Source: Zychaea mexicana (taxonomy: Eukaryota > Mucoromycota > Mucoromycetes > Mucorales > Lichtheimiaceae). Taken from it: DNA of 64,000 bases. Position 1 is the first letter of the stretch. Each line of letters begins with the position of its first letter. Under the pieces are notes generated by a model. It was not told where the DNA came from. It searched no databases and was given only the letters and a program-made list of their open reading frames with translations. Positions 1 to 18,189 of the stretch are shown in pieces. The position numbers were made by a program, and so were the translations under genes. The stretch is taken from assembly GCF_025766255.1 (NCBI RefSeq), contig NW_026516729.1, positions 1-64,000 on the forward strand, written 5' to 3'.

Positions 1-77
1 TTTTGTTCGTGATTAGAATAATCGATGTCTCTCCCTGTCCCTCCTCTTTTTATTTTTTAAGATCTTTAGAAACTTAC

Positions 78-4306
<4,229 letters not shown>

Positions 4307-5340
4307 TTTTGCAGAAAGATAGACGAGAAAGAAAAAGAGGAGCACGAGCCCGTTCCGCAGTTTTTCTTAAACGCCTCAACGCGCGTCACTTGGAACGAAT
4401 TGGGTTTAAATTTGGCGCTCAGTCGCATTACTTGCGTTCTTGAATCGAAGATTTTCGAAAAGGTTCCATTATTAATAGCTTAGTGATGATGGCTTGTGCC
4501 CTATATCAATGTTCCAGCCAACACATGACGATCATCATACATACGATACAAATGGGGATCAGCTCTTTTATAATACTGCTAAATTATTCCCATACCAGCG
4601 GGCGTACTGGTGTGCTACGATTGCTCCTGGGTAAATGCGTACAACACACTCTAATGTTGTGCGCTTAAGAGGCCCGCTAATACGGTCAAGGTATGCTTTT
4701 AATTGACAAACCGAAGTTTCTAGGAAACCGAAACAGCAAAAAAGTGCTTGGCGATAAGAAAAGATACGCAAAATTCTGAACTTGATATCCTCTTCGTAAA
4801 AAAAACATTTGAAAAAAGCTTCTGATGAATCACAAGTCGCATTTGGAAGCATATAGTGGTGAATGCCTTGGTGCATATGATACGCACCTTGAGCTACTTC
4901 GTATTTAAATGTATAACAGGCAACGCCAAGATACAACTGCTTAGAATACCAGAGTGATATGCCAAAAATTATAAGCTTTTCTGACCAAGAGGCAAGTGCT
5001 GTTTTTGATGATAGTCAAGTTTGAGAGACCTGTTTTGTTCTGATTCGTATTTTTCTACAAGCAAAATGAAAAAGTACACCTGCTCTCATCCCCAGGTGAT
5101 GAAATGCTAGTTGTTCCCTTGCCTCATCTCTTATCCCCCAAGAATTTGACGTAATGTTTGATGAATGTGGTTTATTTTGTGACATGGAGATGAGACCAAA
5201 TGATATAGAGTTGCGAATAGAGGGAGAGGGAGATCAAAGTAATGTCTACAGTACATTGTGTCTATACGAGAAAGGGACAAGGGAGGAAGCAGATGCTTCT
5301 TATAAAGCTATGTTTACACAAGAAATCATTCTTTTTCACA
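4307..5340. other. Intergenic region between UBA1 and the glutaredoxin gene
   Basis: Holds the UBA1 promoter (pyrimidine-rich just upstream of 4306) and the 3' flank of the glutaredoxin gene. A 122-codon open frame on the minus strand (4568-4936) contains Cys- and Phe-rich sequence that I do not recognise. It has no clear splice sites or domain, and I do not call it a gene. Confidence 0.4.
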
Positions 5341-5759
5341 TTACAATTTCGATTGCTTGATACCAGCTTCCTTGAGAAGAGCCTCAAGCTTGCCACTCTT
5401 GTATGCTTCGTCAAGTTCACTGTAACCACCAATGTGTTTGCTATTGACAAATACGTTGGGCACTGTCTTTTGTCCGGTCAGGTCAAAAAGTGCCTTTTGT
5501 ACATCGGGACCGTCGTCCCGAATATCGAGTTCAAGTGCCTTGTAGTTTACCGAGAGATCGTCGAATAGATCTTTTGCACCTGTGCAATAAGGGCAATAGC
5601 TCTTGCTGAAAACCTATAATTGAGACAATGAAAATTAGTAAAATGAATTCTTTCTGAAGTCCAGTGGAAATGTGATTTTTGGTAGAAACTCACCATGACA
5701 GGGTTTTCGGCGATAGACTTTTTCACTAATTCTTTGATTCCTTGAGCAATGGCCGACAT
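5341..5759 (-). CDS. Dithiol glutaredoxin
   Basis: A class I glutaredoxin that reduces protein disulfides and mixed glutathione disulfides with GSH. Two exons (5694-5759 and 5341-5613) separated by an 80-nt GT-AG intron encode 112 residues, the usual size of a cytosolic Grx. The intron falls inside the first beta strand (NPVM then VFSKSYCPYC). Visible family marks are the CPYC active site, the cis-proline segment TVPNVFV and the GSH-contact segment GGYSEL. There is no targeting extension, so a cytosolic protein like yeast Grx1/Grx2 is likely. A TATA-like sequence lies about 65 bp upstream. Confidence 0.96.
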
Positions 5760-5822
5760 TATTATGAGTGTATGTGGGATAAATAAAGAGAAACTATAAA
5801 CCTTCAGGAACGGGTTTCAGTA

Positions 5823-5832
5823 TATTTTTATA
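5823..5832 (-). promoter_or_regulatory. TATA-like box of the glutaredoxin gene
   Basis: The coding strand reads TATAAAAATA, 64-73 bp upstream of the glutaredoxin start codon. This spacing would suit a short 5' UTR. Assigned by sequence and position only. Confidence 0.5.
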
Positions 5833-5853
5833 GTCCCGGCCAGCAGGAGAGAA

Positions 5854-6645
5854 ATGTCATCCAATGGTGACACGGGCTCTCCCAATCACGCAAGCAATGC
5901 CGCTCGAACCAGATCTGTTTGCTTACAAATTATTCTGCTTTTCTCTTTAAATGGTAACATTTGCATCATACCACGCTTTATCGAGAGAAGGGAATGGACA
6001 AAGCACTGGCTTCTAAGTCACCGAATGGTTCCGCACCAGGTTTATGGTTGATCTCAGAATGCCAAAGAACGGCATAAAGAAGACTGCTTTCAGAAAGAGT
6101 ACCCGGTCAGTCGGATAACGGATCTTGCCATATAACATATGAAGGTGTATGCTTTTACCCGCCCCTGCACTGATATCCAGCTATACAATCCATACGTCGT
6201 TTTATCATTAAACTTCGGCATGGCTATCATCCTGTCCAACCTGTCGATACTGTTGACGCGCCCAATGGTGGCTCGAAAAACTAGGAAAGAAAGGATTTAC
6301 AGGCCGATGGTTTCAAACCAGCAAGCTTAAAGTTCGAGAGTGATCATACCCGCACCACCAAAGCTCCAGATACGTTGGGTGGCTTCATTGTTTATCAGCA
6401 ACACTAAGACCGCAGCGAATACTACTATATGCAGTTTTCATGGCGACCCCGTTCGCAACACAAAGAATCCGGACATCCTTGGTGCAATCCAAGATCCTGT
6501 CAGCAACAGCAGAAAACCAGACACTCGTGGCCAATTCTACGATCCCGTCAGCATCCATTATAAAGAAAATGGGCAAAGTTATCAGTATCAGGGCAGGAAG
6601 AAATATATATCTGCCAAGATGATATACCCAAAAAGATACAAGTAA
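5854..6645 (+). pseudogene. Unrecognised decayed or intron-bearing reading frame
   Basis: One plus-strand frame stays open from the ATG at 5854 to 6645 apart from three stop codons (near 6049, 6136 and 6328). Its sequence looks partly coding: a polar start (MSSNGDTGSPNHASNAARTR), then a segment QNAKERHKEDCFQKEYPVSR, and a tail with a loose repeat (NTKNPDILGAIQDPVS / NSRKPDTRGQFYDPVS). It starts 95 bp from the divergent glutaredoxin gene. The stops could lie in short introns, but no clean set of GT-AG junctions was found, so a pseudogene is the safer call. I do not recognise the protein. A 128-codon antisense frame (6385-6771) is probably a shadow. Confidence 0.25.
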
Positions 6646-6649
6646 TATA

Positions 6650-7917
6650 TGATGATCTGATGGCCAACGGCACGACACTTTAAAAAACAGTAACTGTAAA
6701 TTTAGGAATTCAAGGTTAAAATTGGCTAACTTGCCAAAGAAGCAGGAGCTCGCATAAAGATGACTATTCACATAAATGTTTCCGTTTCTATTCGTTTTCT
6801 CGTTAAGATTATGGTTCTACATACACAAATTACGATGATACTCGTATTAATGTACGTGATAATACGTATTTAGCTTTCTATCTTTCTCTCTGAGATCTCT
6901 GCTAATTGTGACAGATGGTTCTTTTATGTTTGTCTATTATGCTCCAAAGATGTACGCTCCAGTGCCCTATCACGAGAAACCATACTTGAAGATAAGCGCG
7001 AAAGGGGTGACGAGATAACAGCAGCACATGGAAATAGTAGTGGTTGTGATATATTACGAAAGTCAGGGAGAAGAGCGATTGATGACCTGGTACGGAAGGA
7101 TGAATCGAGCACCAACGGTTCCAATGCTGCACTCCTGTCATCTTTGTGGAATAATAATGCCTAACACGCGTAATACCCTGAATAGCAGTCAAGGGAAGAA
7201 AAATCAAGGGCTTTTACGACACAGCTAATTAGATGCTCGCCTTAACCAACGTTTAAAAAAGAGAAAAGACGATACAAATGTGTGTATTTAGTAAAGTGTA
7301 TACATCCGTGAAAAGTAAACAAGTCTATAACGACAAGAAATAAAGCAATAGGGGCCTTGGGTAACATTGTTTGGTCCTTTTCTGCTGTGTTCGCGTGTCA
7401 ATCATTGGCGGGTGTGATGAGAAAGGCGTAATAGCCGTAGGCATAATAGCCTTTTTAGCGGAAACACTTAGGTTTACAGGAAGGAATTTGAAAGCTAGAA
7501 AGCAACAGCATCTTCCATTTCATCCAAGCACTTGCGAAGCATAAGTCGAAGCCTGTTCAGAGCAGTTTATGACGATTAAACCATAAAATGCGTCACGCAC
7601 GCTGTCAATAAATAAACTGGAGCGCGCATAAAAACATATGGTGACAGCGCAAGCTAAAAAAAAATTAGCCGCCAAAGAAGCATGATAAAACATCAGAAAC
7701 GAAAACTATAGCTTCCCCATTGTATACAAAAAGCCGCACCACCTTCCTCTGCATGGCCTTTTAGTTTTGAAAGTAGGCCCGCCTTGTAATGTACTCATTG
7801 ATATGTAGATGATCACTTTAATAAATTCAAAATGCAAACCCTGCAAGTCCTGTTGTTGGATGGGGGGGATAAAAAATCGAGGAGCTCTCCTTGGTCGCCG
7901 TTGATTTTATTAGATGT
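6650..7917. other. Intergenic region with weak coding remnants
   Basis: A plus-strand frame without a clear start, about 6940-7167, encodes a charged peptide (with LSRETILEDKRERGDEITA). It ends in a stop and has no recognisable domain. The rest, up to the 3' end of the proteasome gene, is AT-rich and holds nothing I can name. Confidence 0.3.
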
Positions 7918-10069
<2,152 letters not shown>

Positions 10070-11215
10070 CTACCCTCCTCCACTGCTGACTCTCGGAGCT
10101 GGGAACGTCGAAGGTTGAGGCAGGCTGGATGCTGTCCCCTCTTGTTCTTGTTGCCGCTCTTTATCAGTGTCACTTCCTTGATTACCGTATTCATGTTTAT
10201 GTTTAACGCCTGTCGAAAGTTTCTGAGTTAAAAGCAGAATTGGGCATATATGATGGATTATGAAGAAGGACTGGCCTTTTACATAATAGGAATTATAACA
10301 ATGAGGAAGGTAGTCGGCAGTGCATATGCTGTTCCTTACCAAAACATAATAGTTTATACATCACTATTTTCCACAGAAATAGGACTCTTCGTTATTACTT
10401 ACCTACTTGTTGTGAATTCCATGTTGTACAAATGTTTTTCTCCTTCGCTTGCAGCAAAATTGATATTGTGAGGATTCTTGTCTGAAGACGAAGACGAAGA
10501 CGTCGAACAATTAGTTATTACGAACATGAGGCGGTTGTTCTTTATTCACACCATCTTTTTGAAGCTGAGGTACTCTTTGTCCCTCTTCGATGTATGAGAA
10601 GGTTTATCTCAAAGATGCGTGAACCCGACGGATCTAATTTTGTCGTCCTTATCGTCGTTTCCTACTTCCGCAAGGCCGAGGCGAACGGTTTGATTGTTTT
10701 TTGTCAGAGGACGATGAGGAACACCTCGTTCGTGCGCGAATCCAAAGGTCTTGTTGTATGACCAATTGTTGCTGCTGATGGTGTTGTTGTTGCAGATAGC
10801 ATGGATCCGTGCGTCGACATTCACATTGTGTTCGCAGACGGAGTTGGTCCGGTCATAGCTCCGAAGGCAAACGGTATCTTTGATGATGATAACTTAATGG
10901 GTAAGGATAATGCTGTCGTAGTCGCACGGACTGATGTAAAGAAGATATATTACGAGGAGCAGGTGACGAGGATTAGGACTTCATTGGCGCTCTGTCGTAG
11001 TAGTAACATTACGAAACGACGAAGCGGAACTCACTTCGCTGTGTTTTTGAGACGATGTACCCTGGTTTTCTTGCCTGAACTGTTAAGATGTTAAATCGGA
11101 AATTACTTGGTCAAATTCTTGTTGGCAAGACGACGAAGGTTTGGGTCCAATTGGTATGCCCATACCGATGAATTTGAACCATTGAATTAACGGTAATGAG
11201 GTAGAGGGGCAGTGA
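10070..11215 (-). pseudogene. Decayed low-complexity (Gln/Ser-rich) gene
   Basis: The minus strand carries several coding-looking pieces in order but in different frames and broken by stops. They are PLIQWFKFIGMGIPIGPKP (about 11.2-11.1 kb); QFRQENQGTSSQKHSEVSSA (about 11.07 kb); a Gln/His-rich run LQQQHHQQQQLVIQQD followed by a Ser/Arg-rich stretch (about 10.8-10.65 kb); YIEEGQRVPQLQKDGV (about 10.58 kb); and SSSSSSDKNPHNINFAASEG. A clean intron (GTAAGT to TTTAACTCAG, about 10.40-10.23 kb) joins the last piece to a C-terminus ending PAPRVSSGGG at 10070. The intact intron and 3' end argue for a once-real gene of disordered character, perhaps a regulator. The internal stops argue that it is dead unless further introns remove them. 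No domain was recognised. Confidence 0.35.
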
Positions 11216-12078
11216 CAGATATGCCATTGTTAATTTATCATAAAGACACTAGCTGTATTTCCGTTGTTACTATAACTACTAATGCTACCACATTAGTGTA
11301 AAGAGTCTCTGTAATTTTCTTACTATCATAAAAATTCACCAAGAATCCATACTAGTGTTTGGTTGTGCTTTGAACCATTAGCTCATTGTTAAGGGCATTT
11401 GGTTATTCTTTCAACAATCAAAGCAATTTACTCATTATATATGCATTATTATAGGCACAATCAGCACCGGAGCGGGCGCTCTTCACTTTGGTTGAGCTGA
11501 ATCATGTGCAATGGTTATTGTATAGCCTGCCAACACCGTAAATGTAGTGATCGACGATAACAATTTTTCTGTTCGTAATCCACAGAGTAGAGCTAATGGT
11601 ATTAATCTTTGAGACAAATACAGTAGTATTGTAAATCATAAGTGATACATAATCCTTGTGCGCTGTGTTTGGCCACAGTATAGTACACCAATTTTTAAAC
11701 ATGACCAATTTATGAAGATATCAATTGAGTCGGATCAACACTAATAAACACTGACAATTATCACAGGCACGATACGTTTTGTGGCGCACCATTTCAGTAA
11801 GCCGGGTATATACATAACTGATAATACAAGCAAAACTCTGCACGCCCAACATCATAACTGTTTGTGACTATGGACAACAGGTTGCTTGGTTACAGAGCTG
11901 ATATTCTGAGTGCAGGTGTCAGAATTGTATATGGTGCACCTGCTGTGTGTCATATTACCAAGTATCATCATCTCAAGTACATGTTTACAAACACAAGTGA
12001 AGCATCAAAGTGATATTATTTTTAAGAAAACAAAGCTCAAGAGCCGATAGGGATCAATTACTTCTTAACTTCTTTTAT
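11216..12078. other. Intergenic, no gene seen
   Basis: AT-rich, with a 69-codon minus-strand frame (11502-11708) of no recognisable type. Nothing supportable here. Confidence 0.45.
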
Positions 12079-14797
12079 TTAGATGGGGGTGGTTTCTCGC
12101 TTCAACCAAGCAACGGCATCCGGATCGTTTGCAACAAGAGGACCAATCTTTTGCAAGCATTCGGCATGGTAATCGTTGACCCACTTCTTTTCAGCAGGCG
12201 ACAACAAATCCACATCAATCAGATTCAAACCCATGGGTACCAGAGTGACATGCTCGAATCCGAGATAGCCGCGTTCGCCAAAGTTGTGTTGTGTTTGAGC
12301 TTGACGCACAATCAATGTGTTTTCGATACGGATACCGAATTTGCCATCCTCATAATAGCCCGGTTCTAATCCATTTGAACGTGTTTAATGTTTTGTGAAT
12401 AATGACAGTTGTTCCATTGATGGTTACTTCTATAACTTACCATCTGTTACGGTCATGCCAGCCGAGAAGGGAGTGTCATTGTAAGCAATGCGAACACCGA
12501 TGCCCTGAGGACCTTCGTGCACGTTCAGATACGAACCAACACCGTGACCAGTGCCGTGACGGAAATCAAGACCATCCTTCCAGAGCGCTTGGCGGGCAAA
12601 TGGATCCAACAGATAACCTATAAAACCATACAGATATGCACCATGTGTATCAACACGTTTACTCACTTTTCTCATACCATGGATCCCAGCCATATAAAGT
12701 AATTACCTGAAGTGCCTTGAGGGAACACAGCAGCATCAATGGCAATGTGCCCCTGAAGCACACGAGTGAAGCATCGCTTTTCATAATCCGTAGGCTGGGT
12801 GAAATGATAGGTTCTAGTGACATCAGTGGTTCCGTCCTTGTATTGACCTCCAGAATCGCAAAGATAGATCTGGTTGATGTCAATCGTTTTGCATGTTCCC
12901 TTTTCCGGCTTGTAGTGGATGATGGCACCATTTGATCCAGTGGAAGAGATGGTATCAAACGACAAACCGACATAGTCAGCTTGTTCAGCACGGAATTTCT
13001 CCAAACGGTCCGCGCCATCGACTTCATCCAATGTAACACCCGCCTTGAGTTGTTTTTCAAGCCATGCAAAGTAATGTACAAGTGCAGCACCGTCGCGCAA
13101 ATGGCATTCGCGCATGCCCTTCAATTCGGCCTCGTTCTTGATGGCCTTGGCATCGTTAATGAAGGAACGCTCTTCTTGGACATTGGTCTTTTTGAAAAAA
13201 AAAAAAGCGTTAGATGATGAAGGATTAATTATACCTCTCTCTTTTTTCCTGCCTCCACTATATATCTGCTATACCTGGCCGGCGGCAACTTCGACAGCCA
13301 AGCTAGTCTTGCTGTTGGTGATTAGTTTCTTGGCAGTGACGCTCAATTTGTCACCGATCTGCTTCAGGTCCTCAAACACTGCGGTGTAGGGCTTCAAAGT
13401 AACGAGGTCGCCAAGATGCTGACGGACTTCTTCGGTGATCTTGCTAGGATTCACATAGAGGATGGCGTCGGACAAGGAAACAATAGCGTACGAGTAAAAG
13501 ACAGGGTTGCACTCGACATCCGAACCACGCAAGTTGAACAACCATGCTACTTCATCCAAAGCCGAGACAACCACACCAAAGGCATCCTTGCCCTGGATAT
13601 ACTTGCGCACATCGTCCAGCTTGTCTACGTGTGATTTGCCTGATATGAATTGTTATATGTGTGAGTGTGGATGATATAATGTTACGGATTTTTTTTCTCG
13701 TTCCAACTCTCTTGGTGTCCGCCCTGCTTCTCCGCCCCGCCTCCAAACCAAAACAAGAAGAATATTCCTTATATTGACATTACCAGCAAACTTGATTGGA
13801 TGGCTGATTACAACGTCTTGAGGAGCAGCTGGTCGATCAGCCCATGCCTTGTCAACGGGGTTTTCGTGGACAGGGACAAGAGACGAGTCGACTGTTTTCA
13901 GGGACTCGGAAAGAAGTCGTGCATCCGCTATATAGCAGCAAATACATCATCAATAATGCCAAATATCATGCGTTACAATTATTTCTGTTGGAAACCAAGG
14001 AATATTCTTTACCTGCGGTGATGAGGGCGGGATCAACACCAATGCGCGATCCACTAGGCAAGTTCTGCATTTACCACGCACTACTGTTAGCAGATATACA
14101 CCGCACACACCATCTTCACATCTCCACCTTACCTTGACAATATATTCTTGCCACGTAGGCACACCGGGTAAGCCCTGCTTCATCAAGGTCCAGTTGGTAT
14201 CCAGTTGCTCAGAAGCTTGCAAAAAGTATCGGCCGTCCGTGAACAATGCTGCTTCCTTGGTCGAAACAATGGCATAACCTTTTCCGCTTAAGGCGTGAGA
14301 AAAACAAAAACTTCATACTTCATATCCTTCCCCCGCATCGTCTTGCCTTCCAACAAAACAGCACCATCCCCATTACGCGTATAATACCTGCAGAACCAGT
14401 GAAACCAGATATCCAGTATCGACGTTTATCACAGTCAGCAATGTATTCGCTCTAAGTCAATATATACACACGTTTGTTACATATTCAAATGAGTACGTTT
14501 TTCCTGGCTTCCGGAGACAACAACTGCAAGAATAAAAAAAACTTTTTCACGTTTCATGACTTACTAACCTGGTGAGAATCTTCAGATGGAATCAAGCTTT
14601 ATAAAATAGATAGCCAACAGTGAGTTTTCCGAATCGCGTTGTAAGAGAAAGGAGTAGTCGAAAGTTACTGTTGCTCTTTTTTGTCTAAAGTATTACAAAC
14701 AAAGAATAGATGTAACTTACAAAGCATCAATCTTGTATTCATCAGAGCTCATGAGTGCGCGCAGCGCCGACAAACGATCTCCCGTGTTTACAGGCAT
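12079..14797 (-). CDS. Xaa-Pro aminopeptidase (aminopeptidase P, XPNPEP1 type)
   Basis: Cytosolic metallopeptidase that removes an N-terminal residue preceding proline. The multi-exon gene starts at 14797 ([16 protein letters not shown]). N-terminal creatinase-like domains include the pieces [20 protein letters not shown] (split by introns), [20 protein letters not shown] and PTWQEYIVK. The C-terminal catalytic pita-bread domain shows the metal-binding residues in family context: [14 protein letters not shown] (two Asp), [19 protein letters not shown] (His), then two Glu in the segments around MTVTDG and the Glu-rich strand before NTLIVRQ. It ends KRETTPI with the stop at 12079. Length about 610 residues, as in animal and plant APP1. 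No signal peptide. Confidence 0.95.
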
Positions 14798-15038
14798 TGT
14801 TTATATGCGTCTACTAACACAGAAGAAAGAAAAAGAAAGTCCTTGAGAAAGAAAAGCAAGTAATACGGTGTTGCGTCTTACGTGCTTTCGGTGACTGGCA
14901 TGACGCTTACCTTGTGCAACATTATGCATAGTTCTCGATTAGGTCATTTATAGCTTGCCGCACTTGTTATTTTCTGTTCAACAAAAAAATGACAAAGTGT
15001 ATCTGTGCAGGTTTAAAATAATAGTGCATTCAACAAAA

Positions 15039-15176
15039 TCACGGATTTACCGATGAAGCGTTGTTTTTCTGTTCTTGGTAATATTCTTGCTGTTTTGTCG
15101 CACCAAGTGCCGCCTGGCAAAACATTCGCTGGAAAGTTAATGGGCCAAAGTGCTTCGGATGCTTGTGGCGTGACAT
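15039..15176 (-). CDS. Small hypothetical protein
   Basis: A 45-codon frame from the ATG at 15176 (MSRHKHPKHFGPLTFQRMFC, then QAALGATKQQEYYQEQKNN). The frame also extends upstream to 15323, but that part overlaps a homopolymer-rich tract and looks like 5' UTR. The stop at 15039 lies just inside a possible intron donor (GTAAAT), so the protein may end in another exon near 14944. The basic, aromatic N-terminus would suit a small mitochondrial protein, but that is a guess; the family was not recognised. Confidence 0.4.
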   Translation of the reverse strand: MSRHKHPKHFGPLTFQRMFCQAALGATKQQEYYQEQKNNASSVNP

Positions 15177-15199
15177 TTTAATGATCGATGTTACTGCTA

Positions 15200-15780
15200 C
15201 TCTGAAAGAAAAAAAAACGCTGAGAGCCTCACGCCCGTTGGTTGCTTCTGCTGCTGTTGGATTGGCTCGGCGTGCAATGAAGGAGACTACAAAGTATGCG
15301 CTCGAGCAAAAGGCGACAGCCAATGAGGTCTTATAAACATCATAGTGAAGTATGTACTTGTTGCTTGAACAATATCCATCCGCTTTGTAAAATTCATTTA
15401 ATTATAGCGGTTTTTACAGTCTAGAAACATGTATACAGCCAGAAGTGTTCTCGTCTATCACTTGTTTAATTTTCATTTTAATATCCTGTTCAATGATACT
15501 TGGTTATGTAGGTGGACTAGCATATTTGTTGACTACAATGTATTTTAGGGTACCACACAATTTTCCTCTAACCGATTGCGTGGTTTAGTATTCGATGACA
15601 TAAGGAAATGGTGATAAGGTTCAAGAGCTATCTCAAGGAAAGTACACAGTTAGTTACATGAGGGTTTTTGAGAAAACTATTTGAACTGAATGTACGTACG
15701 AATTGCTTCCCAAATGAGTGATAAGGATACAGCACTTTTTGGCGTTTACTTCCTTAATCATTACTTACTCTTGGCTATTG
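15200..15780. other. Gene-free stretch before the transposon island
   Basis: No frame with coding character was seen. The sequence becomes AT-rich and leads into the 3' part of the decayed transposase. Confidence 0.4.
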
Positions 15781-16480
15781 ATTTTAACAGTCTTCAAATC
15801 TAGCATCAGAATATCTACAGAATCCCCGTGATATCGTTTTCGGTTGCATACGTTCCCAATCATAGATGACATGGTCTCTTCCTGCAAAAGCTCTTCTCTT
15901 TTGAGTTTGCTTTTACACACAGACCTAAATTGTTCAGTTGGATAGAGCTCAGGGTAGTAAGCTGATAGATAAACACAACCGTAACCGCGTTGCTCAGTAT
16001 ATCTTCTTACATATCAGAATTCATGTGAATGGGAGCATTGTCTATAACAATGGAATTCTTCTTGCATTGTGTCCTGTCACCACTGTTTTAGCTTTCGCAT
16101 TTCCAACAGACTGAACACCGTTGCTGTTTTTTTCTTCTTCGAGGCGACAGGTACCCTTGGTCTTCGTGCCTTGATGTTCACTACACCATAAGGAGAGATA
16201 GCGCCCAAAATAGTTATCTCGTCTTGGCTCTCGTCTTGGGTACGACCACAACAGCACGGCTTCCTTTTTTGGGCCATGCTATGTTGACATGGAAAGCTGG
16301 CTCGTCAATAAAGATACAGTCGTTCATGAAATCAAGGTCTGTTTCCTTTCATCGTACCACTCAATGGTATTTTTCCTTCGTTATGGTAACTGGGAGGAGT
16401 TTCGGTAGTGTTGGACACGTCAGTAATTACATATTTGGCTGTTGTTGTAAAGTTGGGTGATCGGATTTGCCTGAAGTCAG
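15780..16480 (-). pseudogene. Decayed Tc1/mariner (IS630-type) DDE transposase
   Basis: Reading the minus strand with frame changes recovers an ordered transposase. It begins EWYDERKQ, then FMNDCIFIDEPAFHVN (first Asp region), AWPKKGSRAVVVVPKTRAKT, ITILGAISPYGVVNIKARRP, SIVIDNAPIHMNSDM (second Asp), RGYGCVYLSAYYPELYPTEQ (third acidic residue, the NPIEQ-like position) and KSKLKREELLQEETMSSMIG. The pieces sit in at least three frames with stops between them, so no active protein is made. The layout is that of IS630/Tc1-like transposases common in Mucorales. The N-terminal helix-turn-helix part and the element ends were not found. It lies next to the MITE at 16640. Confidence 0.85.
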
Positions 16481-16639
16481 TTTCATCCTGAAACTCAAGC
16501 CCTATTTATTGAGTGTCGTATCCGGTAAGAAAAGTGGGATCGGCTTTGGACGAATTACGAACTTCTAAGAATCAAAACCTTGAATTCTATATCATGGCAA
16601 AACGCTACCGGTGACAGCCGTATAAAGGTGATACCCTTA

Positions 16640-16977
16640 GAGCACCTGCAGCGGTCGCTGTTAAGAACCTGTTATGTTCTCTTGAATCGAGAAAAAGGAC
16701 TTGAAAAATAAAGCTATATCTCACTTCATTCTTTGTTTGTATTCTTCAAATTGAGCAACGCTACTTCTAACGCCACTCGCCTGTCTGACGTTTCTGCCGC
16801 TGCCCCCTGCTCAGGAGAAAGGGCAAAGCTTTCATTAAAACCAACGACGTGTGAAGTTAACAGCTTCGTAACAGTAACCGCTGCACGAAATGCCCTGTTA
16901 AGCTGTTACGCACTGTAAAGCGGGCTGTTAAACTCTGAAATTTAACAGTTTCGTAACAGCGACCGCTGCAGGTGCTC
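16640..16977. mobile_element. PIF/Harbinger-like MITE
   Basis: A 338-bp element bounded by perfect inverted repeats. The left end (16640-16663) starts GAGCACCTGCAGCGG and the right end (16954-16977) is its exact reverse complement over 24 bp. A TTA triplet stands directly outside each end (16637-16639 and 16978-16980), fitting the TWA 3-bp target duplication of PIF/Harbinger elements. Internally the motif GTTAACAGCTTCGTAACAG near 16856 is echoed near 16941, a subterminal repeat. No coding capacity, so it is non-autonomous. The repeats and duplication are seen directly; the family is inferred from the 3-bp TSD. Confidence 0.85.
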
Positions 16978-16980
16978 TTA

Positions 16981-18180
16981 CACTGAATTGCCAACTCACT
17001 GGGTCGCCACAGGTAACCTGAGGCATACTCTTGGTTGAAATAACTTTGACACTGCTAAGCTATGTCGCTGCAGACCAGAGATTCCCTTGTCACGAAAAAA
17101 ATGGTAAAACAAAAAAGATGCGAAAGGAGAAATGATGTGATTGGTAGGCTCTTGTGCCCTTGAGGATGACGTAATAAGGAATTTTGGAAGGGTGTAGCAG
17201 TTTCTTTTTTTGGGAACTAGCAGAGTCGCTGGTGATATCGCGTTTAGATACGTTGGCCATAAGCCGACTTTTCATGTCAACACCTTTTTTGCACCAAGGT
17301 GAATTCTCTGGGCTAACCGATTTGTGGGTCGCCCAATCAGATTTACGGTATGGTTTTGAGGGCCACGATCAAAACTCGTTTGCAGCCCAGGTTTTTTTTG
17401 CGGCATGAAATACCTCTGCGGTTTTATTTAGCGAACACTTTCTTGTAAAGCGACTAGATCAATTGGAACTAATTTATGGCTGAACGCGAAGCAAGTTTGC
17501 AGATTAAATGGGTTTGTCCCCTTTGCGCTTTGCTAGAAAAAAAGACGCGTTCTTCCAATCCCACTCCCATTTATCTACACCGTTCAGGACTACATGCTTT
17601 TTCTTAAAAAAACTTAATTTAAAAAGAAAAAAAACCACTAAATCTTGGGATCCCGTGCAAGGCAGTGAGGGAAAAAGTTTTCCGAGTGGCAGATCCAACA
17701 ATTACAGGCATTAACTGTAAAGAGCTTGGCGACTCGATGATTCTGGGCGTCAAAAATATCCGCCTAGGTTATCTCACAACGTTTCACGCCTGTAATCATA
17801 AGTGATATCGTCAGTAAGTTGTTATGCTTTGTTATCAAATCATCTTAGTAAAAAGCAGAATATGATATAGACATACCTGTTTTCACTTTTGACCAAAACA
17901 AGTAGGGAACATCCCACTAAGACAAAGTTCAACAGCTGTACCTAGCATACCAGAGGTTTTCCAAGACAAGCTCCCTGGTTTACCCCCAGTCTGGATGTCA
18001 GCCTTGTAATTGACACAGCGACGCTGATCCCATCAATCGCCCACCTTATAAGATGAACCCTCTTGAACTGGATGAGCTGTGCAAGCAGATTGACGAGTTG
18101 CTCACCTTTGGTCTCTGCTTCTGCCAATCACTCAAATGAGAACGATCATGCAAACACAAATGATGAAGATGATGACGATG
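16981..18180. other. Gene-free, relic-like sequence
   Basis: Short frames on both strands (for example 17090-17275 minus and 17508-17714 plus) are rich in Lys and Phe runs from homopolymers, and none matches a family I know. A 61-codon minus frame at 17942-18127 looks mildly coding but has no context. Probably transposon debris. Confidence 0.35.
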
Positions 18181-18189
18181 GAGAATGAA

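Noticed and set aside
4568..4936. 122-codon minus-strand frame between UBA1 and the glutaredoxin
   Set aside because: No recognisable domain, no splice pattern, and no supporting context beyond length.
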